Origin: Bretschneidera sinensis
Taxonomy: Eukaryota > Streptophyta > Magnoliopsida > Brassicales > Akaniaceae
Assembly (NCBI GenBank): GCA_023935145.1
Contig: CM043698.1
Coordinates: 73,671,501-73,735,500 of the forward strand
Direction: 5' to 3'
DNA length: 64,000 nucleotides
Shown in pieces: positions 31,460 to 42,908 of the stretch (positions are counted from its first letter, which is position 1; every line of letters starts with the position of its first letter). The notes under the pieces were generated by a model. That model saw only the letters and a program-made list of their open reading frames with translations, made no database searches and was not told where the DNA came from. The position numbers and the translations under genes are program-made.

Positions 31460-33779
31460 TATGACCAACAAACTTCGAGTATATAACATAGAAATGTCTT
31501 CAGGCAGAGGCGGCGAGGATGGCGTCGGCCGGAGCGATTCTCGCCGACGATGCAGGTCCGGTGGCGGTAGAGGCTGGGCGACCGAATTTCAGGTCGGATT
31601 TGTCGTTCTCGAACTCTTATGGATCAGATCCTGGGCTTTTCTTGGATATCTGTCAACAGGTTGAGGCGGCCTTTGCTAGAAAGCCGTTGCCTACCTTAAA
31701 CGACCCAATTTGTGAGGTTTTTGCTGGTGTCAAGATGTCTGATCCCCGTCATAATTTCCAAGTTCTTTCTGTTGAGGAATTAGGGGGTTTTTCCTCTTCT
31801 TCTCACTTTGGGTCTTTGGGTTTGGAGAAGGATGTTGCAGTGAGATGCTTGCCCGTGGGTTTTCTGGACTACTTGTCTGCTGACGAGTCTGAAGGGGGTT
31901 CAATTTTAGAACAGATGGTTTCAACACATCTTAGGTTGGAAATTGAAAACAATGTAGTGGAGGGTGAGGTTTCAGCTAAGGGTGTCTGTGAGGGATCGCT
32001 TTTTGGAAACGCGTTGGTCACTAGTGGACCAAAGGTTAGTGAAGACCGGGGGGGAGGGGGGATGATGACAGTTTGGGTCTTGTTGTGTGTGCTGATCATC
32101 AAGATGACTGGCTAGTTAATGAGGAGAGTGATGTTGAAAAGTTGAACTTGATTGCTTCTGATTGGGTTTTGAGTCGGATTAAGAAATTGCACAAGTTGGT
32201 GGGGGTTTCTCTCAATGGAGTGGAAGAGCAAGCAATTAAATTGTTTAGGCTGGAGAAAGGTAAATTAAAAAGTAAAAAGCTCGTTGGGATTAGAAAACAC
32301 AAAGGGGAGACCAACCGAAAACTCAAAAGATTGGTATTTGGTGTTAATTATGAATGGGGGGGTCCCAATGTGGTCTTGGGGGTAGAGGAGGAGATGGGTG
32401 ACACTGTCAATCAATGAAATTGAAAATTATCTCTCGGAATGTGAGGAGTTTGAATGATTTGAATAACAGGGCTATTGTGAAGCACTTTCTTAGAGATTGA
32501 AAAGGAGACGTGGTATGTCTTCAAAAGTCTAAATTGAACTCGATAGATGATGTAATCGTTCGAAGTCTTTGGGGTATTAGTCTGTGTGATTGGAAAGCTT
32601 TACCAGCGGTAGGAGCTTCAGGTGGTGTTGTGGTTATGTGGAATAAACAAGTGTTGGATTTAGTTGACTTTCAAATAGGGTTCTTCTCAGTTTCTTGTGT
32701 GTTTAAGGGACCTATGTTGCGTGGACGGTTGTTGTTGACAGGAGTATATGGTCCGACGCCTAGTAGCCAGAGGGGTCTATTCTAGGGTGAACTTGCTAAT
32801 GTTAGAACCCGGTGGGACCTCCCTTGGGTGGTGGCGGTGGATTTCAATGCTGTCCTTTATCCGTTTGAGAGATTTGGATGTTCGTTTGAGGATAGCTCCA
32901 TGAGGGATTTTCTGACTTTTGTTAGGGGGTAGGAGCTCATCGATTTGCCTTTATTGAGAAGGTCCTTCACTTGGTCAAATTTTAGTGAATCTCCCTCTTT
33001 CTCTAGAATTGATCGATTTGTAGTCACTGACGGTTGGGAAGCTCTTTTCGTAACCTTGTTCAGAAGCTCTTGCCTTGACCCACCTCGGACACACATCCTA
33101 TTGCCCTTGAAGTGGGGGGGTCTGCATTGGGGTCCGACTCTGTTCCGGTTTGAGAACATGTGACTTAAGGTAAAAGGTTTTCAGGATCTCATCAGAGGTT
33201 GGTGGCATGGTCGGGATGTGAGGGGCTTTGCTAGTTTCGTGGTGTCTTCAAAATTGAAACATCTCAAAGGGGAGCTTAAAAAATAGAACAAAGAGTCCCT
33301 TGGGAATGTCAACTCCTTAATTAATGCGTTAATGGGGGAGGTGATTAGGCTTGATGAGAAGGAGATCTCTTCGGGTTTGTCGGGGGAGGACAAAGAGAGA
33401 AGGATGTGGGTTAAGAAAGAATTGTCCAGGCTTATTTCGATGGAAGAAATCTCGTGGAGACAAAAATCTAGAGAAATTTGGCTTAGAGAGGGCAACAGGA
33501 ACACTAAATTCTTCCACTGGATGCCAAATGCCCACAGGAGACTCAACTTTATTGCCTCTATTGAGGTAGGGGATTCGTTGTTTGAGAAGGAAGAGAGTAT
33601 GAAGGCAGCTATTTGTTCTTTTTACAAGTCTCTCTACAATGAGACATGCGTTTCTAAGTCGAACTTGGATGGCTTGGAGTTCTCTAGTATTGACAGTGGA
33701 GAGGCTATTTGGGTTGAGCACCCTTTTAAGGAGGAGGAGGAGATTCTTTGTGCTCTTAGGGAATGTGATGGGGACAAAG
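31460..33779 (+). mobile_element. LINE, 5' part (ORF1 and endonuclease region)
   Basis: 31,519-32,115 is an open ORF1-like frame of 198 codons; a second piece at 32,073-32,417 continues in another frame. From about 32,420 comes the apurinic endonuclease domain (KIISRNVRSLNDLNNRAIVK, GGVVVMWN, VVAVDFNAV, then SFTWSNFSESPSFSRIDRF) broken by several stops. 33,332-33,779 continues through the linker (REIWLREGNRNTKFFHW) to ALRECDGDK, the point where the RT domain should start. The element breaks there at the LTR of an Athila-type element. Confidence 0.85.
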
Positions 33780-35052
33780 TGATAAGTGCTTAAATAGTCA
33801 TATTTAAGCCCCTTAATTTACACTTATTAGACTCTTTGTTTATATATTTTAGTAGATTCTACTTCACTTTTGTGTTTTCTGTGTTTTCTGTGTTTTTCAG
33901 AGGGCTTTGACGAAAATATGACATTTTGGAGCTCTAAGGAATAAAAAGTGAAGGTCTGCAAACCAGCAAAGTGCGCTCTCTCTTGTGATCGAGCGCATAG
34001 GCACTCAAGTGCACACTTAGAAAGCTCGAGCGTACACATGCGCTCGAGTGCAGACCCATACGATCGAGCGCACACATACACCAGAGGCGGCAGAGCCAGA
34101 TTTGGAAAGAAGTCTCCGGACCTTAAATTGGAAATTAGGGTTTCGAGACACCCTTAGAGCCCTATATATAATCTTGTAAAACACAGAAAACATACTTTGG
34201 ATTGCAGCTTGAAGTTGTAAGCTTTAGAGAAGAATTGACGACTCGTCTCCTCAGCATTCTTCGAGTTTTATTTTTCTGTTCTAGTTTAGTTATGGTTATG
34301 ATGTTTAATTTACTTAACATGTGTAACTAACTTCCCAATAGGGCTCGATTGAAGCCCTAATTATGCTTTCCTACATATATAATCATTGATTGTCTTTGCA
34401 AATAGCCATGTTATAATGCTTTAATTGATTAATACCTGTTTTTATTTAAATTCCTCATATGTGTGTCTGATCAACGTATGCATGTGATATGGATCAGTTA
34501 GTTAATTCAATTTGGATGACCGAGTCTTGGGTCTGACAATAGTAACAAAAGAAATCCACACCGGATTTTTGGATTAATCAACAGGGGAAACCGGGAGCGG
34601 AGTCTTATGTGGTTGTCGATTTCCACAGACTTTATGCTCTCTTAAGGAACAACTCAATATACACTATGCTGAATCCCTTAAGAGAGAAAAGAGTTAGAGT
34701 ATACACCATACTTAACTCATTGCTTAGGGAGATCAATAGCTTAAGGAGTAGACCAAGCCCTTAGGTTGACAACCCTTAGGTATTCATGATAGGGCTATAG
34801 CTTTGGCACTTTACTCATTAGGAAAGTATGATTAGTGGTGGATATCAAAGCCCTATGTTATTATTATTATTAATTCACACTCAACATTTATTTCTATCTT
34901 TTTATATTGAGAAACTAATTTTAAATCGAAATTCACCAATCCCTGTGGAGATGATCTCGCACTTGCACACTATGCTACTATTGACCTTGTGTACTTGCAA
35001 GTAAAACTGTACGATTATTTGCTTATTTATTTAGGTAGATAAACATTCAACA
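33780..35052 (+). repeat. 5' LTR of Athila-type element
   Basis: Starts TGATAAGTGCTTAAATAG and ends CATTCAACA, followed by AGTTTTTGGTGCCG. The TATA box TATATATAA is at 34,163-34,171. It holds four or more copies of a GATCGAGCGCA-like motif at 33,985-34,072. The right end is fixed by the PBS; there is no partner LTR in the window for comparison. Confidence 0.8.
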
Positions 35053-35058
35053 AGTTTT

Positions 35059-35076
35059 TGGTGCCGTTGCTAGGGA
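35059..35076 (+). other. Primer-binding site, tRNA-Asp type
   Basis: TGGTGCCGTTGCTAGGGA differs at a few bases from the complement of the 3' end of plant tRNA-Asp, the primer typical of Athila-like elements. It follows the LTR by six bases. Confidence 0.8.
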
Positions 35077-35377
35077 TTGCACTAAATTTCTTTCTAGAAT
35101 TATTTTCGTTAGTTTAGTCATTTTTATTTTTAATTATTTATTCTGTTTTATTTTATCAAAAATCTCAAAATTTTCAGTTTCTGTTTTGGCCTTTATTTTT
35201 GTTGCATCAAAAACCTAATCTAATTCCTTTTTGTTTTTTGTTTCAAAGACTCCATGAAAAACTTTCTGCACCACTTGCGATCGAGCGCACCCCTCTGTGC
35301 GATCGAGCGCACTTAAGGTAGAGAGTTACCCGAGCAGTAGTGTTGAACTGCTGCACTAAAGTAATTGTTACCGATTC

Positions 35378-37951
35378 GTGCACGGGCTTCGATCCAGACA
35401 TCCAACGTTCTTTCCCCTCGATACTGAGCTTGAGCGAACTATCCGACAAAGGTTTAGAGACAACTCTGAAGAGGTAGAAGAAGAAATCGAGGAAGAAGCA
35501 TCGATGGAGGAACAAATCGAAAATCAACAACCACTTAAGCGAAGACCAATGAAGCAATCCTTCATCCCACGGAACCTCGACCAGCCATCTTACATTGCTT
35601 ATCAACCCGAGGCGGAAGGCAACTACTACATATCTCCGCAGATACTCAGTGCATTGACTCACTTTAGGGGTACATCTAGTGAGCATCCACACCTATACCT
35701 TCGAGAGTTCTTCGATCTTTGCAAGTTCCAGCACATCCGAGGTTTATACCAAGAAGGAATCAGGTTAATTCTTTTCCCTTTTTCCTTAAAAGATAATGCT
35801 AAACTGTGGTACAATTCATTGCCTGCAGTTTCTATCCGCACTTGGGAGGAGTTGGCCAGCAAATTCCTAAGGAAATTTTTTCCAGCCCAAAAAATGAGGC
35901 AAATGAGGAAAGAGATTTTATCTTTCCAACAAAATGATGGAGACCTATTCTTTGAGGCATAGGGACATTTCAACGAGCTGCTACTCAAATGCCCACATCA
36001 CAATCTACCTCAGAATGAACTAGTACAAGCTTTCTATGAGGGTTTAAGTGATACTAATAAAAGTGTTATGGATTCAGGTTGTGGAGGAGTGCTAATGGAG
36101 AAAAACAGCAAAGAAGCCATGGAGCTCTTCAAGACCTTAAGTGAACATACCCAGCAGTTCTCCTCTCGAGGTAGACATGGAACCAAGAGCAGATATATGT
36201 ATGAGGTGAACCTAAATGGAGGATCTTCTACCCAAATAGCTGTTGTGAAGAGGAAACTAGATCTGCTAGTTAAAGCCATGGCTACTCAAAATGCATCACC
36301 TAATCAACGAGCTACACCACTCCAGGGATGTGCGATATGTTCTCAATTTGATCATAATACTGAGATATGTCTCTTGTATTCATCTGCAGACCCTGAACAA
36401 GCAAACTTTGTGGGACCAAACAACTATCCGTCAAAGAACAATCCGTATGCAAACACCTACAACCCTGGATGGCGGAATCACCCAAACTTTTCTTGGAGCA
36501 ACAATTAGAACGGTTAAGGACAGCAAAGGAACTCCTAACCAGCAGCCCACTCAGTTTCCGAAACAAAGAAAAATGACCTTGAGAGTCTTGTGTGGCAATT
36601 AGCAACTCAGCAACAACAGTTGGTATCCCAACACCAACAGCTGATAAATTCGCAAGAACAGTTCATAGCAGAAACAAGACAATTTCAGACTGAGATGAGA
36701 CAAACCACTGCAAAACATGAACAAGCCATTCAAGGGCTAGAGGTACAAATGGGGCAATTGGCCAAGGAACTAAGTAGCAGACAGCAAGGAGAGCTTCCAG
36801 CCCAACCACTACCTAATCCAAGAGGACATCAACAATTGAACACTGCGACAACTTTAAGAAGTGGTAAGATCATAGGCAGTGATAAGCCTGCACAAACATC
36901 TCCAGATAAAGCATCCACATCTAAGGTAAGTGAGATGGAGAAGATGAATGCACCTCCACCCTTCCCTCAAATGTTAGTAAAGCCTAAGAAAGAGAATAAA
37001 CTGATTAACATTTTTGAAACTTTGAGAAAAGTGGAAATAAACATTCTTTTATTAGATGCAATCAAACAAATTCCTGCATATGCTAAATTTTTGAAAGATT
37101 GTTGCACTAACAAAAAGAAGTTTCAGGAGCATGAGACAGTAGTCTTGCCTAAAGAGGTAAGTGTTGTGCTATTAAGAAAACTACCCCCAAAGCTAAAAGA
37201 TTCTGGTAGTTTTACTATTCCTTGCAGCCTAGGTGACCAACTATTCGAGCATACACTGTTGGATCTAGGGGCGAGTGTCAATCTGCTGCCATACAGTGTA
37301 TTCGAGACACTAGGTTTGAGGGAGCTTCAACCAACCTCCATCACTTTGCAACTGGCCGACAGAAGCATCAAACGACCGAAATGTATTCTCGAGGATGTTT
37401 TGGTAAAAATAGGTAAATTTATTTTACTTGCTGATTTTATTGTATTAGATATGGAAGAATGTACTATGCCGTTACCTTTACCAATCATCTTAGGAAGACC
37501 CTTTATGATAACTGCTGACATAAATATTAGTGTAAAAAATGGCATTATCACTATGAAGGTAAATGATGAGGAGATAGAATTCAAAATATTTAATACATTA
37601 AAATCAACCAAAGATGATAATGAATGTTCTAATGTAAGCTTAATGCAAGGTGTTGTTGAGCAAGTTTCTCATGTCCATCACATTGATCCATTGGAGACCA
37701 CCCTCAACCATGGTGTCACAAGATTGGATATTGAGCCAGAGGATGATGATGTGATTAAGAACATCAATAAAGCTATGCACCCCCTTAAGGCCGCACCAAA
37801 GCATCCAAGTAAGATTATTCCTCCAGTTGAACCTCCTAAGCCAACTAATACTGCTTTTATTGTCCAGGCACAACAATTGGAGATAAAGCAGCTGTCGAAG
37901 GCACTTGAATCACATGAGGTGAGCTCTAAGTGCCCCCTTCAAAGAGAGTAG
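35378..37951 (+). pseudogene. Athila gag and aspartic protease
   Basis: 35,378-35,962 gives the capsid N-part (HPHLYLREFFDLCKFQHI, AKLWYNSLP). After one TAG, 36,068-36,508 continues with GYNPGWR-like YNPGWRNHPNFSW. A few stops later 36,590-37,951 holds a Gln-rich coiled-coil, LRSGK, and the protease with DLGAS active site, NLLPYSVFETLGL and PIILGRPF. The protein ends in a stop where RT should follow, so the pol region is lost. Four or more stops interrupt gag. Confidence 0.85.
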
Positions 37952-38148
37952 CACTGAAGCTACTATAGAAAGCGCTTGAGCAATTCTAACTTTCACAAAC
38001 CTATAGCTCAAGCACCTCTATCAAGGTTAGTGGTACTGAGGCCACTAAAATACGGTATGGTTGTATGTATCGTTCTAAATTTATTATTTCCGTCTTGGTA
38101 AGTTTTAATTTTTCTGTGCATGCTATTTTGCGCTCAATAGCGCGCGAG

Positions 38149-38171
38149 CCCCCCCCCCCCCCCCCCCCCCC
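38149..38171 (+). repeat. C23 homopolymer
   Basis: Uninterrupted run of 23 C in the non-coding part downstream of the Athila protease, between two GATCGAGCGCA-type motifs. Homopolymer length is unreliable in most sequencing. Confidence 0.9.
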
Positions 38172-38699
38172 ACAAGTGCGATCGAGCGCATTCGAGGCAG
38201 AGAAGGCACGTGAGGGTTTTTATTCACATTTCACTCACAAACCTATTTTCCTCACCTTACACTCCAACGCACTTTCTATTCTTGTCTGTCGCACTTACAC
38301 AAAATCCATTTCAAACCTCCCTCTCACTTTCGGCACTCCACACCATCACCAACTCACCACCGTAAACAACCCTACCACCAGCACAACACCTTCTCCTTCC
38401 CCATTGCACAACCACTCCCCTCCTAAGTACACAAGGTATATCCATTTTTGTTTCTAAGTAGTTACACACCATCACACACGGTTCTTGATTTATAATTTCC
38501 TTCTATTATGTATTCACCTTGTGCTTTGGTTGTGTTGTTTCATGTTTACAGGAGGTTGGGATCGAGTTCGTGTGATTTCTACAGCTTCAAGTTTCTGTCG
38601 GATAGAAACTGTTTGACAAATTGCCTAAACAAGTGCGATCGAGCGCTAGGCCTTTCTGATCGAGTGCACCTCAATCCGTGCGATCGAACGCACCCTCAA

Positions 38700-39945
38700 C
38701 TGTGATCTAGCGTACTCACACCAGAAGCTGCACTGTTATACATAAGCAAATGACATCCAGCTCCCGAGCCTCCAGCAGCCGTTCCTATTTGACCCGGCCT
38801 AGTTTCGAGCAGCACGAAATCCTGTTCGAGACTACTTTTAACATAGATGGGGATTTCAAAAGCTTGGACACTACGAGATGGGCGGTCCAAGAGTTCAAGG
38901 CCCGGGGTCTCAAGCGACTGTTCAAGCCGGTCTGTTCGACGGCCTACACTAGATTTGTGGTCAGGTTCTCGCAGCGGTTGTTCAAGCCGGTCTGTTCGAC
39001 GGCCTACACTAGATTCGTGGTCAGCTTCTACGAGAACTTGACTTATGACTGCACTCGCCCAGAGATCCTATCCTCCTCAATCTAGAGCAGATTCATGGAG
39101 CTAACCACTGCTGATATCGCCACTGCCCTCCACTGCTGTGATGAGTCTCCTTCGGATGACAGCCATATGGAGGAACAGCCAGACCCATTTCCTCTGCCCC
39201 ACATCATCGAGGATATGTGCACGGGCCAGTATGCGGACCGGCACAACAATGCTGGGAGTCGGTCGAAGTTGTCTCCCCGCCTGTGTGGACTCCATCCTCC
39301 AACGTAATGTGTGCCCCTTGGGGCACAAGACTTAAAGGAATGATCAGTTTATACAGGCCCTATATGCCTTTCATCGAGGTCACTGGTACTCCATACCATC
39401 CGTCATATGGAGCCAGATACAAAAGTTTTGGGACCATTTGCACAGCCGTCAAACCTCCACGGCTAATGCATGGGAGCTCCCTTTCCCCTTCCTACTCAAC
39501 CACATCTTTAAGAAGAAGGGGATCAAGGGCTCCTCTATCAACGGACCAGTCAGCGACCACCCTTTCTTTGGGAGGGCCCAATGGAGCCTAAGTCAGTCTC
39601 ATATGCCCCGAGGACCCCGAGTGCATGTCTTTGCTGCTGAGCCTATGGTGGATGATCCTATGGACATTGAGCATCCCACAGAGAGCCCTATTTGAGAGGA
39701 GGACTAGCCAGACATGGGGTCCACAGAGTATCAGTACTTTCTAGAGGAGATGTCCTCCTTCCGAGGCCAGCTCTTTGACATCCGCCGAGAGGATAGGGAG
39801 GCGACATTATTGATTCATCAGCGAATAGATGGTTTGGAGGCACAGTTTACACGACAGGAGGCGATGCTACAGGCCATCCTCAATCGCCTACCTCCCGCAC
39901 CCGGTACCTCTTCAACTGCACCACCTGATGACCAGCAGTGAGAGG
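38700..39945 (+). pseudogene. 'Putative plant transposon protein' domain frame of Athila-type element
   Basis: 38,750-39,085 (SSSRSYLTRPSFEQHEILF, RGLKRLFKPVCSTAYTRFVV, FYENL), then 39,138-39,335 and 39,438-39,695 in shifted frames (CPLGHKT, HLHSRQTSTANAWELPFPFL), and a coiled C-terminus at 39,714-39,941. This pattern matches the domain called putative plant transposon protein that often follows gag in such elements; its role is unknown. A 60-bp tandem duplication (38,921-39,040) doubles RLFKPVCSTAYTRFVV. Stops and frame changes break the frame. Confidence 0.65.
38921..39040 (+). repeat. 60-bp tandem duplication
   Basis: Two units of 60 bp with TTCAAGCCGGTCTGTTCGAC in each, in frame, differing at few bases. 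Confidence 0.9.
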
Positions 39946-40119
39946 ATACCCCGTCTGGCTAAAGACGTAAAACTTAGTGCTCATGGGACGCACCCCACAG
40001 CATATCCTTTTCATTATAGTATTTTATTTTCTTGTTAGTGTTTATGTTTATTTAACTAATTATTTTGCCATATTTCTTGTTTTCTAGCACAACGTTTGTT
40101 TTTCTTTTTCAGGAACATA

Positions 40120-41020
40120 GTGCGTGCATCAAGTTCAAGTTTGGGGGCATGCTACGAGCCATGTCAACCATCTAGTTCTCCATCTCTCAGGTCAGATCTT
40201 TCCATGTCACTCACACATTGAGGACAATGTGCATATTAAGTTTGGGGGTAGAGGGAAACACATGCACACACTATGTCTCCCAGTTTTTTTTTAACAAAGA
40301 TAAATGCATGCCCATTTTGTTTTAGAAAATTTTGGTTGATTTAAAATATGATAAAACTTCATTAGTAAGCTTAAAATCTAGAACACATAGTCTAATAATA
40401 GGAATTTTAAAAGTTTAGTTACCTACCTCAAGGCACTTAAGAAATTCACAAGTTTGATCTAAATCTGACACGAGCACATTAGCACACAATTGTGTGGTGT
40501 ATGACATATAATTTTTATGTATATGTTTCCATGACCTAACTGTAATTGGATAACTTTTTAGATGAACACTATGGCATAGAAAAATGTCCATCATGCAAAA
40601 GAAAAAAATAAAATAAAATGCTCCTAACAATCATTAAATAAAATTTTCACTAAGTAACTGTACATCTTGCCTCAGTAAGCAGTGAGTGTTCACGTCAAAA
40701 TGTGGGAATTAAGCATTTAATGATCATAAAAATTTTTACTGAGTAACTAGACCTCTTGCCTCAGTAAGCAGTGAGTGTTCACGTCAAAAGGTGATAATTT
40801 CATTTAGCAGCATTAAGACTTGTTAGTTTCGTAGCTTTTTTGACTCGAGTTAGTAAGTCCTTAGGGATGTCTTTACACCTAATGCCCTAAAACTATCTGG
40901 TTTGGGAGTCGTTGACTAAACACTCGTTACAAATGTCAATTAGAAAGCTTAATGGAACTCAACATGGCAAAAATCTCATGATGAAAGAAAAAGAAAATAA
41001 GTAAAAACTGTCATTTTTGT
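40120..41020 (+). other. Conserved 3' non-coding region of Athila-type element
   Basis: Contains two AAGTTTGGGGG tracts (about 40,137 and 40,238). A duplicated box (CTTGCCTCAGTAAGC...) sits at 40,666 and 40,754 with an 88-bp period. The text from 40,400 to 41,000 is matched on the minus strand of the other Athila-type element at about 54,260-54,800. No open frame spans it, so conservation is at the DNA or RNA level. Confidence 0.7.
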
Positions 41021-41075
41021 TCTATCTGATAAGGAATTCGATGAAGGTTTGGACACCAAAACACTATACATTAAA

Positions 41076-42180
41076 ATTATTTAGAAGCTGTGGAGATTTC
41101 TTGGGAAGAGGGATCACTTCTGGAGAAAGGTGGTGGAAGCTAAGTTTAGGATGGACTCTTGCAGATGGATGACAAAAAAGTGAAGAGGGGCTTATGGTGT
41201 AGGGGTCTGGAAATGGATAAGAAGGGGTTGAGAAGACTTGGGACCTTGTCTCTCAGTTTTGGTGGGTAATGGGAGGAAAACTAGGCTTTAGCATAATTCT
41301 TGGTTTGGGAACACTCCTCTTAAAGATCGCTTTCTGGAAATTTTCGCAATTGTGAGAGACAAAAGAGCTTTTATTTCGTCATGTATCTTGGTGTCCAATG
41401 GTATTATTTCGTGAGATGTTCTTTTGATCCGTAATGTTCAAGATTGGGAGGTTGAGAGGGTGGAAAGTTTTTTGGAAAATCTGTATATCTATAGATGGAT
41501 CTGTCTAAGAAGGATGTAGTTAGATGGAGGGATAGTCAAGGTAAAAGCTTTGAAGTGAAATCTTTCTTTAAGATTCTTGTGGATGGAGATTCATTGGATG
41601 GCTCCTCTAACTTCCCTTGGAAAGCTATTTGGGGTTCCGGTGCCCCAAAGAAAGTATGTTTTTTTTGGGTGGGAAGCCGCTTAGGAGAAGATTCTTACTT
41701 TAGACAATTTACAAAAAAGAGGGAGGGTGTTAGTTAATCGGTGTTTCATTTGCAAAAGTTGTGAAGAGATCGTGTTTCATCTTTTGTTGGAATCTCTTTG
41801 GGAGATAGTTTATAAGGTTTTGGTCGTGTCTTGGGTTTTCGCTAGCACCGTGAAGGAAGAAATTTGGGCTTGGAATGGGCTTCGAACATCGAAGAGTCTT
41901 AAGAAAGCTTACTATATGATTTCTCTCTCTGTTTTTTGGTTAGTTTAGATTGAGAGGAATCGTAGAGCTTTTGATGGGGTTGAAAGACTTTTTTTTTTGT
42001 AATTAGGGATTAGTGGTTCAATGCCCTGATTGTTTGGATCACAGGAAATTCTTTTGTAAATGATTTAGATCTAGTAGCTTTTGTTGAGTCTCTCTCATTT
42101 AGTTAACCTTATATTTGGGTTCCACCCCTTTGGTGCGCTTTTCCTATATATATATATATATATTCACTATTCAAAAAAAA
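41076..42180 (+). mobile_element. LINE, 3' part (zf-RVT region and tail)
   Basis: From about 41,090 reads RFLGKRDHFW with stops, then 41,495-41,737 (DLSKKDVVRWRDSQGKSFEV, PWKAIWGSGAPKKVCFF) and 41,727-41,948 (NRCFICKSCEEIVFHLLLE, IWAWNGLRTSKSLKK), the zinc-binding RT tail. It ends in a TA run (42,147-42,164) and a short A tract near 42,173. It belongs with 31,460-33,779, but the RT core that should lie between is absent. Confidence 0.8.
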
Positions 42181-42908
42181 TGAGGAAAGGCTGCTTGCTC
42201 CATCTACCACTTCTTAACAGCCAACAGGTCAAGGAGAGGGGTAAAAAACCAAATCAAACAAAAGACCATTATGCCGTAAATGAACTGCAACTTTCTGATA
42301 AATAAATGGTCAAATGGCAGAAAAGATCCATGCCCAATACCTAACAATGACCTGTAAGCTCATCACTCAATGCAAAATGTTTATCTTCATTATTTAATTC
42401 TTTGCCGCAGCACATATAAAAGAAATGAGATATAGCTGATGAAAGAAAAATTATCAATGAGAATTACAAAGGCTAATATAATAAAGCTTCATTAAAGGTC
42501 TCTTTGGCCCAGTATCTAGCTCCTTCCTCAACCCATTCATCGGTTCATTGGGGCAGATGCATCGAGAAAAATGATAACTAGTTTAGCTCTAGAATATTAT
42601 CAAAACCAAAATGGGTTGGGACATGCTATCATGCTATCAGTGGAACTAAAAAAAGCAGTAGAACGGCGAAAGTCAAAACCTAGATTGAAAAAATACATCA
42701 GTGGAAACCAATTCCTGAAAACTCACATCACAATAAATATTTTAATACAAAGATCTAATAACTTATAATTGGTACATAAAATGGGACAATAAAAAAAAAA
42801 CTGGGACAAAGTAACTACCAAAAAGTAAATTTACCCTTTGGGTGCTGAAGACGTTTGTTGGCATGGCTTTCACCAATAAGCTTGACAACTGAGAGATGAC
42901 ACAGATCT

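Larger units (their letters stand above)
33780..41075 (+). mobile_element. Athila-type Ty3/gypsy element lacking pol and 3' LTR
   Basis: 5' LTR 33,780-35,052, PBS 35,059-35,076 (tRNA-Asp type), gag and protease 35,378-37,951, then non-coding DNA, a plant-transposon-domain reading frame (38,700-39,950) and a long 3' non-coding region to about 41,075. RT, RNase H and integrase are missing, and no second LTR appears before LINE sequence resumes. YNPGWRNHPNFSW and the DLGAS protease are characteristic of the Athila lineage. Confidence 0.85.

Noticed and set aside
38065..38457. 130-codon plus-strand frame across the C run
   Set aside because: Its length depends on the poly-C tract, the composition is low complexity, and it lies in element non-coding DNA.
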